A stretch of DNA of 64,000 nucleotides from Polytrichum commune (Eukaryota; Streptophyta; Polytrichopsida; Polytrichales; Polytrichaceae): the NCBI GenBank assembly GCA_950295325.1, contig OX485807.1, positions 48,764,440 through 48,828,439 of the forward strand, written 5' to 3'. Made by a program: the position numbers and the translations under genes. Below are positions 23,999 through 35,545 of the stretch, piece after piece; position 1 is the stretch's first letter; each line of letters begins with the position of its first letter. The notes under the pieces are model-generated. The model did not search any database. It was not told the origin of the DNA and saw only the letters and a list, made by a program, of their open reading frames with translations.

Positions 23999-25594
23999 AG
24001 CTTGACACACCCACCCCAAATCTAGCCATTACAATAAACATTGAATATTCTTAACCCTCAAACATTTTTAGGACGTTCAGACTACTTGTGCATTTGTATC
24101 TTTATAGTGAATGTTATGAAATCTTCACCAAACTCTTTCCAATTCACTTTGCATCCACATGGCAAGAAGAACAACCTTTCAAGACAACACATGCCATCAT
24201 TATCTACGGAAAAGTCAGTCATATCACAATCTTTATTCACATTGTGCACTTTCAAAATTCCATATGTATCAGAGGCCCAAATTGGACTCTAAGAACATGT
24301 AAAGTATGTGAGTGTCAATAGGTTACCTTTTTTGAAAATAATTTCTATATCATACTAGTTAGGTGCGGATCAAAGATCAAACACCACAAAGACACATGTT
24401 TTAACCCACACTCAATATTGAACGCAATTGGGAGGACCTATGTGTTAAGTTAAGGAATCAACACATTTCCAATACGCATAACACAATCCATAGACGTCCA
24501 ATTTTCAATGTGATCTTTGCTGATGCTTCATCATAGATTTTCTAGTGCAACACAAGTCCGTTGTGTAAATCTGCACTCGATGATTCGACTGGCAGCAGCA
24601 TTGATCCGGCCCCTAAACTTCTATGATGTGATTCAAGTTTCAGAACAGTGAACTTGCACATATGCCCAAAAACCCTTCTCAAGCTTCACTGAAGGCCTTG
24701 GATTTGATGATGACAATTTATGAGCTTCCGTAATTAGTTCTGCTATGAATGTGATTGAATGACCAGAGACCTTGGGGGATTTCAGACTGAAACTGCAATT
24801 CGGATTTGGTACAAAAACGGTGGAAAAGGAGAAGAAAAATTAATTTGGACTCTGCCTCAATTTGTGCAGAGTCGAGACAGTTTTGGTTCATTTGCGTACT
24901 CTTTTGGCCGGCATATAGAACTCCCTTCTAGTAAATTAGATTTTAAACTAAGGGCTGGCTCAGAGCTCAACTGGCAATTGTCATGGCGCTTGGAACACAA
25001 GCATTGTATGAGCCACTTGCACCTCGAGAATAAATTTGTGGAGGGTGTCATTCTGTGACTCACCTAACTGCCCATGATTATAAAGTGCAGTCCAAGTGTA
25101 ATGTCAGTGCCCAAGCTAGTATCACTTTCTAAAATGAAAATGAAACGAAATAGATTTCAAAGTCCGGGGAGTCAAAAGGGGTATGGGACTAAGAAGTACA
25201 TCGAGATGGTGTCAAACTGGTTAATTCTCCATAGTGGAGGAGTGCGGTAGTCTCCGTGAGATAGAGGCTAATATCGACTCAATGGCCCATTTGAAAGAAG
25301 GACTCGAGACATGCTCATTAATACTCCGTTCTCAAATAATTATTGAAACTTATCATTAATGGAGTCGAACAATTTTCATTTGCCAGATCAGAGTCTTCCC
25401 CTTGTTTGCTTTCCTTGGTTGGGCAATCCAAAAACAATGCTATGTTGTCTATGTACTTAGTGCAAGGTATCCTCTAGTAAAAGGTAAAAGGTAGTTGGCT
25501 CTACGTGTTTCCAATTCGAAAGCCCCTATCTACCTCATATATTGTTTTGTTGGATTCAAACTATGTTGTGATAGAATGGTAGATATGTGGTTTA
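23999..25594. other. Gene-free stretch
   Basis: No supported gene. 25200-25310 is a diverged inverse copy of the 17340-17460 dispersed repeat. Confidence 0.45.
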
Positions 25595-25815
25595 GGGGTT
25601 GTTTACATCATTGACCATGAAGCTATCCCATGTCAGTGGACATTTTTCCGTGGTCACACTTCCATGGTCCAATTTCTAAAAAATTGCATTTTCAAAGCCT
25701 TTGGGCCCCTAACTAGGTGTAAACTGAACGTGAACCAAAGGAAGTGCCCATGCACCAAAAAGTGGATGTGCTAATTGTCTTGTAATATATGTCCAAAAAG
25801 GGAAGTTTGGGGAAT
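25595..25815 (+). repeat. Partial copy of the 21958-22503 element
   Basis: Shares 'ggggttgtttaca', 'gaccatgaag', 'caaagcctttg', 'ctaggtgtaaactgaa' and 'gcaccaaaaagtg' with the element at 21958-22503, compared in inverted orientation where relevant. Confidence 0.6.
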
Positions 25816-25886
25816 ATCCTTCATGTTTGACCTTATGCCCTTCCTCTTCCCTTCTTTCCTCATAACTTTGTGCATCCCATTTCCCC

Positions 25887-25958
25887 AAGTGTCAAAGTGT
25901 GTAGCGCCATTGCAATTCCAATTCGAGGTTGGTCGACCCAAAGAGTGTATGAGGACTT
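25887..25958 (+). repeat. 72-bp fragment of TNL leucine-rich-repeat coding sequence
   Basis: These 72 bases match 29802-29873, inside the last exon of the TNL gene, with three differences and no gaps by eye. The orientation is the same on the + strand. Flanking sequence is not shared, so only this piece of the gene is present, next to the inverted-arm element at 25960-27655. Confidence 0.88.
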
Positions 25959-25959
25959 G

Positions 25960-27655
25960 GATTTTTTGGACTTGACCGAAAATTGTTGCCCACCCACCCG
26001 ACTTCAAAAAAATCATTGCCCTTGCATTCTTGAAGGCCACTTATCCACAAATCCCATACCCAGGGTGTGCACTATTCATTAAAACCAAGCATCACGTGCG
26101 TGCATGCCCCTTATTAAAATACCCCTGTATACATTTTATGTTTGCTAAAACCAAGAAATATACTTACAAATCTCATTGCTTCAAAATACATTTCCATACA
26201 TACACAAGGGTCCAAAAACAAATACAGAAATTGTATATAACATGTGTACAAATGTTTGGAAATGCAAAAATATGGCCCTATTATATGTATAATATCAAAT
26301 CATGGATTTTTCGTTATAAAGTCGTTAATTAGTGGATGAAAAAACACATGATTCTTGGTCCAGGTCTAACTTGAACGCGTAAACGCGTAAATGCGTACTT
26401 TACATATATTTTTCTATAGCCTCATGTATATCTACTTCTTGCTTAATAGCAATATGTCTCTTGTACGTACATTTTGTACATGCTTGTTTTAAATAATACC
26501 CCTTTTGTGCACCCACGTATATAAATACAGTACTTCAACAGTGCACTCCCTGGGATCCCATATTGAGTGCACTTCACCTTCAACGTTCAAAATCCAATAT
26601 ATGTGTTCACTTTTAGTGAATAAATAAGCCATTGACTAGGATTTCATTTTCAAAGTGAAAGCACCAGTAAAGCATGTAATTAACTTGGGAATCAAAAATA
26701 TTACAAAACCCTCATTAGCACTGAGGTTATAATTTTTGTGACTTACCATTGAAAGGGTCTTTGTTATTCTAAAGGGGCCTAAAATTAGTGATTTACTTTT
26801 AATATGGTAAATATCATAATATTTTAGTTGTTACCTTCTACTTTCACAAAGTTTTCATACGCATTTAAACTAATTAAGTGTGATTGTATGTAATTAAGTA
26901 TAATTAATCCTGAATCATTCAAATTACGCTCAATTAGATAAGAAAGCATACTTACCTAATTAATTAAGCCTAATTAATTATAAAATGTACTTACAGGAAT
27001 TAATAATGATTTACTGGAATCAACTCCAGTAAAACTACCTTTAATTTACTAGGCTTTATTAATTTGGTAAGTTTACTTTCTGATTTAATTGGGCTTAATT
27101 ATGATTAATCATAATTTATTAGATTTAGTTACATTCAGTCACACTCAATTAGTTTAAATGCATATGAATACTTTGTGAAAGTAGGAGGTATTAACTAGAC
27201 TACAATATTTGACATTTTTAATGCTAACTTAATTATTATTTCATATTTTAAATACTAATTTTAGTTCCATATTAGAATGAAAAAGGCCCTTTCAATTGTA
27301 AGTCACAAAAATTATAACTTGAATGTTAATGAGGGTTTTGTCATATTTTTGAATTCCGAGTTGATTACATGCTTTGTTGGCGGTTTCATTTTGAAAATGA
27401 AATCCTAGTCAATTGCTTATTTAGTCAATGATAGTGAACATATATATTGGATTTTGGACCTTGAAGGTGTAGTGTACTCAATATAAGTGGCCCCCAAGAA
27501 TGCAAGGCCAATAGTTTTTTTGAAGTCGGGTGGGCGGCCAACAATATTCAATCGGGTCCAAAAAGTCTAGATTCGATCGACGGGCGGCTACCCTTGCCCG
27601 AACCTACCTCCCCCAAAAAGTTCGTGTGTGTGTGGGGGGGGGGGGGGAACTTAAC
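25960..27655. mobile_element. Inverted-arm (foldback-like) element with nested insertion
   Basis: The left arm (about 25960-26058 plus 26555-26930) is the diverged reverse complement of the right arm (about 27130-27600). Landmarks are 'cccacccgacttcaaaaaaa', 'gaatgcaaggccaa', 'ttgagtgcacttcacctt', 'catttaaactaatta' and 'gtcacaaaaattataac'. The right end carries a G-run (about 27636-27650). One-armed relatives lie at 51130-51680 and 52510-52900. The left arm is split by the element at 26059-26554. Confidence 0.75.
26059..26554. mobile_element. 496-bp hAT-like MITE nested in the inverted-arm element
   Basis: Flanked by the exact 8-bp duplication ATCCCATA (26051-26058 and 26555-26562). The terminal inverted repeats are CCCAGGGTGTGCACTATT at left and CCCAGGGAGTGCACTGTT read in from the right. 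Unoccupied copies of the target exist at about 51331 and 52672 ('aatcccatattgagtgca'), each with a single copy of the octamer, which confirms the insertion boundaries. Confidence 0.92.
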
Positions 27656-27838
27656 GTCCTCCAAAAATCATTAGATATGAACATCTCTCACTCATGGAAT
27701 GAAAACACCTAGAATAGTATGTAGGTTCCAAGCCACATGTTGAAATCAATTAGAGACCTAACTCAACCTCGTATTTGCAAAAAAATGAATTATTTTAAGA
27801 CAACACAAACTACTCGCTTGTGAGAAATTTTGTATACG

Positions 27839-28600
27839 CGCACTCCAATGCTCCGAATCGGCTGCATGTTTGGAAGAGGTACCTAGGTATACTAAGTTAT
27901 TGGATAAATAAATTATAAGCTAAGCAATGATCCCGCACCCTAGTATATATACCACCTGCCAGTTGCACAATAACCATTTGGTCAACATAAAGGCAACTTG
28001 CTCTTCACGTTAACATTATTATTCCAAATTTAGCTTTCGTGCGGAATGGTGAAGATTCCTGCTTGAATTTTTCGGGTTTGTAGTCACTTGATAATTTATA
28101 AGTGAGAGACATCAAAAACACTGTTTCCGTTTCTTTTTGTTTTGTTTTTGTTTTGTTTTTGTTTTTATAAAAAAAATTGCTTGTTCTTTGGATGGAAATG
28201 ACACATTTTAGGAACAAGTATGTAGAGTTGGAAGTGTCCATTATAGGCCCTCATACCAATGTAATTTGTTCCGTTTGGCACAAGAACACACATGTTAACT
28301 TAAATGTGAAATGTCTCGTTTAGCATGTGTCATATCAATTGTGTATTCTCTCTTGGTTTGATATGAAATTTTCATCAAATTTTTTTAGAGGTAATCTGTG
28401 TGGATGTCAAAAGACATTAACTTTGCCAAACAACAAGCAACTATCACTATCTACCTACAAACTCACCGTACAACCTATGTGAGCATTGCACATCTTCAAG
28501 TAGCGTATGTATTGCTAGGACAAATTGGGTTTCGAATCCTTGTAGGGCTTGTGCACTAGTAACCAAACCTTACAATGTGGTCAATTTGTTGGATCCTTTG
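27839..28600 (+). repeat. Dispersed long repeat, copy 1 (partner 59483-61096)
   Basis: Shares long diverged stretches with 59483-59606 plus 60473-61096, including 'cctagtatatataccacct', 'tgagagacat', 'ggaaatgacacatttta' and 'ccttgtagggcttgtgcact'. This copy lacks the 866-bp insertion found in the other. Confidence 0.8.
28131..28166 (+). repeat. (TTTTG)n simple repeat
   Basis: Imperfect 'ttttg/tttttg' run inside the dispersed repeat. Confidence 0.85.
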
Positions 28601-29503
28601 GTGTAAATGCACACTTTCTATGTTGATCACATGTCAAATATAACTATATTCATAATTTCTCCTTCAGTCACATAATTCAAACCTATAAATATAAATAATA
28701 TTTATTTTGAAGGAGATTGTACATTGAGCCCCTTACACCTATAAAGGTCAAAGACCAAACATCCATTGCGGACAGTAGCCGTATTTGAAGCATTAGTGTT
28801 TTGGAGGAGAAGCCAAGGATATCAAATATTAATCACATGTATACATACATGTGTTCGATGTATTAAAAAAGGTCAACAATTGTCATGTCCATATACAATT
28901 ATGGGGCCATTAGGAAGGTGTTAGTGGAACAAAATATTTTATAAAAAGTAAAAGGCTCTTCAAAGATGTTTTTAGTTTAAGAACGACATGAGACACCCCC
29001 AATTAGACCGTAAGTAAGGTCATGTTGGATTTTATCGGCCCGCAACATGTAGGGGTCTTGTTTTAACTTGAACCCTTTCATCCACTGATGAGTGAGTTTA
29101 CACACTCCACACCAATCCAAGACTATTGAAATTATGCAACAAATGATGTTTAAAGACATAATTTAATGTTTGAATGATCTACTTCTCCACCTCATAACCA
29201 TCTACAAAACATGAACTACATTATATCATGGCTCAGGACATTTTGGTTACCATATTTATATGCACTAGTTGGAAGCCCATCTACTACTTTGCACTTTGCA
29301 ATTCACATTTTTGAACATTTGTGAGACCATACATGGATGAGTATGAGAGAAAGCCTCTGAAAGTAGGACGGTTTTAATCACATTTTTCATCCACTTGTAC
29401 ATAGCCATGCCCATTTTAGGCCTGCAACTACAAGTTTCGATCACCAGTATCAAACGGCCGATCAATTGGCCCAATCGTTTTCCTCCTCTTTTGATATGGC
29501 TTG
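28601..29503. other. Gene-free 3' flank of the TNL gene
   Basis: No ORF with recognisable domain. It should contain the TNL polyadenylation region (minus strand), but no unambiguous signal was assigned. Confidence 0.45.
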
Positions 29504-32500
29504 CTAGGGGCCGAAGTTTATTTTCAGCCCAGGACACATTGCTTCTGGCTTCACAATCTCATCCGTAGTCAAAGACATTTCCTCACAATACCAAATCCTG
29601 CAGTGACTCAAAAGTCGACACTGACTCAAATCGGGCACTTCTTGCAATTCATAGCAACCAATCATGTCGAGCCGTTCCAACGCAGTCATGGGCATAGTCA
29701 TGATCAACCTCTCCAACCTCCAACATTCCCTAATAGTCAACTTTTTCAATTCCGGGAACAAACTCAGATCTGGTAGCTCTTTGCATCCCGAAAGTCCCGT
29801 AAGTGTCAAAGTGTGTAGCGCCATTGCAGTTCCAATTCGAGGTTGGTCGACCCAAAGAGTGTCCGAGGACTTTGATATGCTCACCCCTGCCCATACCACT
29901 TTGATATTTGGGCAGTCAACCACTTCCAATTCTTCAAGTCTTGTCAACTTGAGCATATCAGGTAATGTCTCCAAGCTATAGCACTCGGAGATTGATAAAC
30001 TTCGTAACGAAACCAAGTTGCCCAAACATGACACATCCTTAAAGCTGCAGTAGCTTATGACTACCCTTTGCAATCTTGCTAGATTCAAGAGGTTGGGCAT
30101 CATTTCAATGCCCTCCCCCGACTGCCATATCTCTAGATGTTCCAAACTCACCACATCGCTAAAAGCTGGTGGTCCCCTCCAATCCTGCACATTTAGGGTG
30201 ACTAATTTGTTCAACTTGTGAGGATAAAAGCCACCTTGTAGTGCTTGATGGTCAATTCCTAATGTTTGCAAAGCTATTAGTTCACTTAAGCCTGAAACTC
30301 CTTTAAGTGAATAGGAGTAACTCAAATCCAATGTTTGTAAGTTTGTGAGCTTGTGCATGTCCGGCAACACAACAAGACCATTGCAAAATGAGGCTTTAAA
30401 CTCCTCCAAGGCCACTAAGTTGCCTAACCCCGGCACCGCTACGATTGAATTACACCTTCCAATGTCCAACTTCCGTAAACGCGTGAGTTGTTGTAGGTTG
30501 GGCAACTCTTTAAGGTCCGAACAAGAGTAAAAAGAAAGCTCCTCCAAGGCCACTAAGTTGCCTAACCCGGGCACGGCTACGATTGAACCACACCAACCAA
30601 TGTTCAACTTCCCTAAACGCGTGAGTTGTTGAAGGTTGGGCAACTCTTCAAGATTCGAACACTTGTCAAAAGAAAGTTCCTCCAAGGCAAATAAGTCACC
30701 CACACATGGGCAAGACCGTAATGAATCACACCCAACAAGGTCCAAGTATCGCAAGTTGTAATGCTTTGCAATAACGCCTGATATGGCCTTTTCATTAAAA
30801 AAACTTTCAAAGCCATTTTTACGTTTAACGCCCGACCGATTCAAAAATGCCAATTGATTATTGTTTCCGGAATAACCTAAATCGTTTCCGGAATAACGGA
30901 GGCAACGCAAATTTTGTGGTATTGAAATCAAATTGACGGTGCCATCACATATCAATATTCGTAATTCTTTCATGTCGGAAAGGGCAAGGTTCATGTGTGG
31001 TTTTGAATGCGTGATAACCAAAGTTTGAAGAGAATGACGCAATGCCTGCACACAACCATCCATGTCACATATATTTTAGTTTGACGTTAAATAATTATTC
31101 TATCTAGCATAAAGCTTAGATAAACATAAATCGCTATTGACATGTATTATTTAACTCTAATATACTATTACCATCAATTTCCTTGCATTGAAAGTTCAAC
31201 TTCATTTCTAAGATCTAGGTAGCCCCCCCTTTCACAACACAAATGGATGCATGTTTAGGCCAAGGTTTCAATCTTCATATGGGCCTTTATTGCTTTTTGG
31301 CTTTCACCAAAAGGAACTACCTTTGACAAGATGCAATAACACTTGTCCAATACCCATGTTGTATAAAGCCGTTTGTGGTTCAATATGAGCTTGTGGCTAT
31401 GATCAAAGATCACAACATGTGGACTCTTAATTGAAACATAAATGACGTACGGGGGTCACTATGATATTAAACCCCTCATTTACAACAAGTTTATATAGAA
31501 AAATAAATGTATACGTACTATTGGCATGCTAGAAAATGGACTCGTGTATTCATACTAAGCTTTTGAATTTAATGTTATAAATGCCTCCACTACATATACA
31601 ATATAGCAAATTATTAATGTAATAGGACTTTATTACATATAAAACCCACTTTCGATTTCCAATGAGAAAGTCACTCAATATTTTTTTATGCATAGCATGT
31701 AACTCAACACAATAATTTACCCACAATCCACAAAGCAAAATTCAAGGGAGCCCATGAGCTCTCCAAGAGCCTTCAATTTGTAAAACCCAGAACCCAAATG
31801 CCAATCCTAACAAGAATGGACATGGTAATTATTGAGGACAATTACCATATGACAACAATGGATGAGAATGTGAATTGGTGAAACTAACCAATCTATTGTC
31901 AATTTTGTTCTTTAAACCATAGGGCCCCCTCTTGTATATCCACCTTTACTTCACATTTATTGATATTAGCTTTTTCAAATGTACACACCAAAGATAAATA
32001 ATAACTCTCCCATATGTATACCATGTACGATAATGCCTCAAATAATAACTCTTCTTACACTCACGTTAGTTTGTACATGGTACGAAGAGTCCACCCCCTA
32101 GGTCAAAGATGAAGCATCCATCAATTATGTTGGATTCACACCAACCTTTGCTTGGCGTCATCTTTGGTTTTTCTAGCTTACAAGAGGTGATCAAGATTTT
32201 GAAGTGTTTGTCAAGTTGAATAGATTTCAATGGCTTACAACCAATGATGTTAGATAGTTTCACAATCAAGCTCATACATTTAGTTGTTCAAACATTGATT
32301 TGTCAATAATCCATGGCTCACATGTGAATCAAAAGCCTTATGCATTGAAAATGTGTACCTTTTTCTCCTTCAATAACGATAAGGACTTAGGCATCCATAA
32401 GCGGCGTGTACTATCCCCTGCTTCAACTCTTTCAATGTTGCGTCCCATGTCCCTTAAGTGGTCATGCATTGTAAAGCGACCAAATTCATCCACTGAAATG

Positions 32501-34341
32501 AGTGCCTTCTTTTTAAGATTCCGGACGCCCAAGTTAGGCTCCCATTCTTCGGATCTCCAAATGCACATACCCATATCTTCTGACTCTCCAAGTAAAGCAC
32601 ATGCAATATCCAAAAAAATATTTTTCTCTTGTTCTTCGAGAGAATCATAGCTGATTCGAAGACAATTCAAGATATTGTTATCATTCAGTATCCCACCGGA
32701 ATTCAACTTGCTCTTCACATCCTTCCACACATCCAAATTCATCTCACCCTTCAAGAGACATCCGCAAACTTTCAACACCAATGGAACTCCACAACATAGC
32801 TTACTGATCTCTGTCGCCAATGCTTCATATTTCGGTCTCATTTCACAATCCCTTGCAAAGGCAAAAGATGTAAATACATGTTTCGAATCTTCCATGTTCA
32901 ACATTTCGACGTCATGAACATAAACCTCTTTCTCGATGGGTTCAAATATGTTCGAAGCTTCAACCACACGCTTGTCGCGTGATGTCACAATGCATACGCT
33001 ACCTTCTTTTAGCATCTTGCGTGTCATAATGGAATTCAGCATCTCAACATTAGAAACATCATCCAAGACCACAACAATTTTTTTCTTGCTTAGCCTTTCT
33101 TCAAGAATAGGTTTCAACTCCGATTTGTTAGAATTGTTGCTCGTAAATGAACAAAGATCTTCCAACATCCGCTTTTGAATCTCCACCACAACATGACCTT
33201 GCATTATCTTATCTGTTACATCCTCAACATAACAACTTGCTTCGAATCTTTTGCACAATTGGTTATATAACTCTTTTGCCAAAGTCGACTTTCCAATTCC
33301 ACCCATTCCCCACACACCCAACGCAGAAACTCCCTTCTCGAAGACTTGGCGTTGAATTAGCTTGTCGGCAACTCCTTTAACACCAGCCACATGTTCGCCC
33401 ACATCCAAAGGCAATGACTTGTTCGCCAATTCCAATACTCTTTTGACAACCTTCGCCACCAAATCCACTACGAAGCTTTCACAAACAAGAAAATATCATA
33501 AAATTTAGTTTGGGATAACAATAATGTAGAGTTAAAATCTAAATCACTTAATAACACAATACACACACATCCAATAAAATTCTCACTCTAGTGTCAAGAA
33601 TGATGTAGAGTTACCATCTAGACCATTTCACAACACGATATATTATGAAGATAAAGTACCTTGTCGATTTATCGGAGTGCTCCCAACCCATAAGTTTAGA
33701 AGCTACTTCCAAATATGCTTTCCATTGATCAATAAGGTTTGAGCTGAATTTCTTTTTCAACTTCTCGAATCCATCTTTGAATTGACCTCTTTCTGGATTA
33801 CGCAAATCCCAAGGCGTCACATTGTAGAATATTGGAAGAATCTTGCATGAATGAGCCTCCAACATGACATGTAATTCCTTCAAACACCACTCGGACTCTG
33901 CATATCTCTCTGAAAAGACCACCACAGCTATCGGAGTATTCTTGATTCCATCCTCGATAGAATTCCAACACTCTTCACCAATACGAATAGATTTGCGATC
34001 TAGGTATGGTTGCAACCCTTGTCTTTTGAGGTCCTCATACAAAAACCCGACAAACCCTGTCTTCGTGTCTGGGCCTCTATGGCTTAAAAAAACATCGTAC
34101 TTTTCAAAGTTATCTGCACATCAACAAGGTGATTGATTGATACAAGTCACCGCAGTGTCTAACTTTCCAAATATTAATATGTGTTATCAAAACCTCTAGT
34201 ATGGACAAGAGATAAACCTATATTCTACGCAAGAAACTTTCTAAACAAGTCAAAATGTCTGGGTGCAAGCATGATCTTACTCTCCCCTGTGGCTTCCATC
34301 GTGATGGGTAAATGGTGGGAAGAACTAGCCTCACTCGCCAT
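29504..34341 (-). CDS. TIR-NBS-LRR (TNL) intracellular immune receptor
   Basis: Predicted cytosolic/nuclear resistance-type receptor. Its TIR domain would act as an NAD-cleaving signalling module once the NB-ARC switch is released by ligand sensing through the LRRs. Four exons join in frame: 34341-34281, 34113-33660, 33475-32359 and 31045-29504 (about 1,057 residues). All donors are GT and all acceptors AG. The start is MASEASSSHH. TIR (about 26-160) has YDVFLSHRGPDT and SEWCLKEL, which keeps the Glu usually assigned as catalytic. NB-ARC (about 172-540) has the P-loop GMGGIGKST, kinase-2 VVVLDDV, TSRD, GVPLVL in place of GLPL, FLDIAC and MHD in FTMHDHLRDMG. About 15-18 LRRs follow, with a near-duplicate pair, and it ends LKINFGP. 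No lesion is visible. The third intron (1.3 kb) is long and could hide an exon, e.g. the 69-codon frame at 32066-32275. No neighbouring NLR is present. Confidence 0.92.
30409..30690 (-). repeat. Internal LRR duplication in the TNL gene
   Basis: Two copies of a 138-bp (46-residue, two-LRR) unit lie head to tail, offset exactly 138 bp (landmark 'gccactaagttgcctaaccc' at 30411 and 30549). The encoded repeats share LQQLTRL.KL.IG.C.SIVAVPGL. They differ mostly at the variable, surface-exposed LRR positions. Confidence 0.88.
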
Positions 34342-34988
34342 AGCTCCGTGACACTGGCCAAAGTCTGCATTGAAATTGATTGCACAAAATGAAAATAGAG
34401 TGATGAAAATGTGCAATTTTTATTATTTTCCCGTCATCATTCAACCTATGGGCAATGTTATACATACAACATAATCATGTAACCGATGCAACTCATGTGA
34501 AAGACATGCAAATGATGCTAATATTTATAAATGTTGTCAACAAGCTTGAATTCTTCATACATTACAATCTTCAACAAAAGTTGACATACTAAATGCTAGC
34601 TTAACAACTTTGATATGGACTCCTCACTGCATGTACTATGACAAAGATTGCAAACTTTGGTCCATCCAATCCTAATACCGTACATGCTTGTTTACGCCTT
34701 CAAGAGCACTCCTGGTACTGTGGACATATTAATCCTATAATAAGAACTTGCAAGTTAGGGCTCAATGCCACCTAGACCTTACTTTGTGAGCAAGACATTA
34801 CTCTTGATCTGGAAAGTGAGTGAGACATATTGATGCCCAAGTAATTGTGTATATCATTGTACAGACCTCGTTTGCTTGACTCACCTTCCAGACCTTATTC
34901 ATCTTAATGGACCCTACGAAACCTTGCAAGAGCCTTCAAATACAAGCTTGCATCCTTTTGACAACACAGGGAGAAGGATATCTCTTTA
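34342..34988. other. 5' flank of the TNL gene
   Basis: Probable TNL promoter and 5' UTR region on the minus strand. No individual element could be assigned. Confidence 0.4.
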
Positions 34989-34996
34989 CAACATTC

Positions 34997-35537
34997 CAAA
35001 CCTTGGACAACTAACCAACTAATTCAACTTTTAGTTAACTAGTTGCCTTTCGTAACTATAGTTGTTTGCGACTCAACTTGCCAGAAATTGTAATTAACTA
35101 TAGTTGTTTTAAATTCGGTGCGCCAACAAATCTAGTTAACTATAGATATATATATATATAGTTAACTAAATATGTAATTAACTAAAATTAAGCGCAACTT
35201 ATTCACGGAATTATGTTGTAGTGTTGTAGTATCACTAGTGTGTTATTTGTGTTGATGAGTGTACATGGAGGTTAGTCTGGAGCCTAATATTGTAAGTGAT
35301 CATATAAAGGCATTTCTTGATGATCCTCAATGGCCCGAGCATATTAAAGACCCTCAACTGAAGCAAATCAAGAGACGAACTTCTTTAAATATATAATAAT
35401 ACTTGAAAGTTTTCTAGTTAACTATAGTTGTTCTTCAAATATGTTTGAAAATTTTCTAGTTAATTATAGTTGTTCCCTAAAATGTATTGAAAAAAATCTA
35501 GTTAATAGTAGTTGGTTTGGCAATTGTCCAAGGTCTG
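34997..35537. mobile_element. 541-bp hAT-like MITE
   Basis: Flanked by the exact 8-bp duplication CAACATTC (34989-34996 and 35538-35545). The terminal inverted repeats are CAAACCTTGGAC at left and CAGACCTTGGAC from the right. Several internal copies of 'tagttaactatagttgtt' lie near both ends, and a (TA)n run sits at about 35144-35160. It is non-coding and lies 0.65 kb upstream of the TNL start codon. Confidence 0.9.
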
Positions 35538-35545
35538 CAACATTC

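Noticed and set aside
32066-32275. Possible extra TNL exon between NB-ARC and LRR
   Set aside because: The frame is open, but splice sites around it are weak and the flanking exons already join in phase 0; kept only as an alternative.
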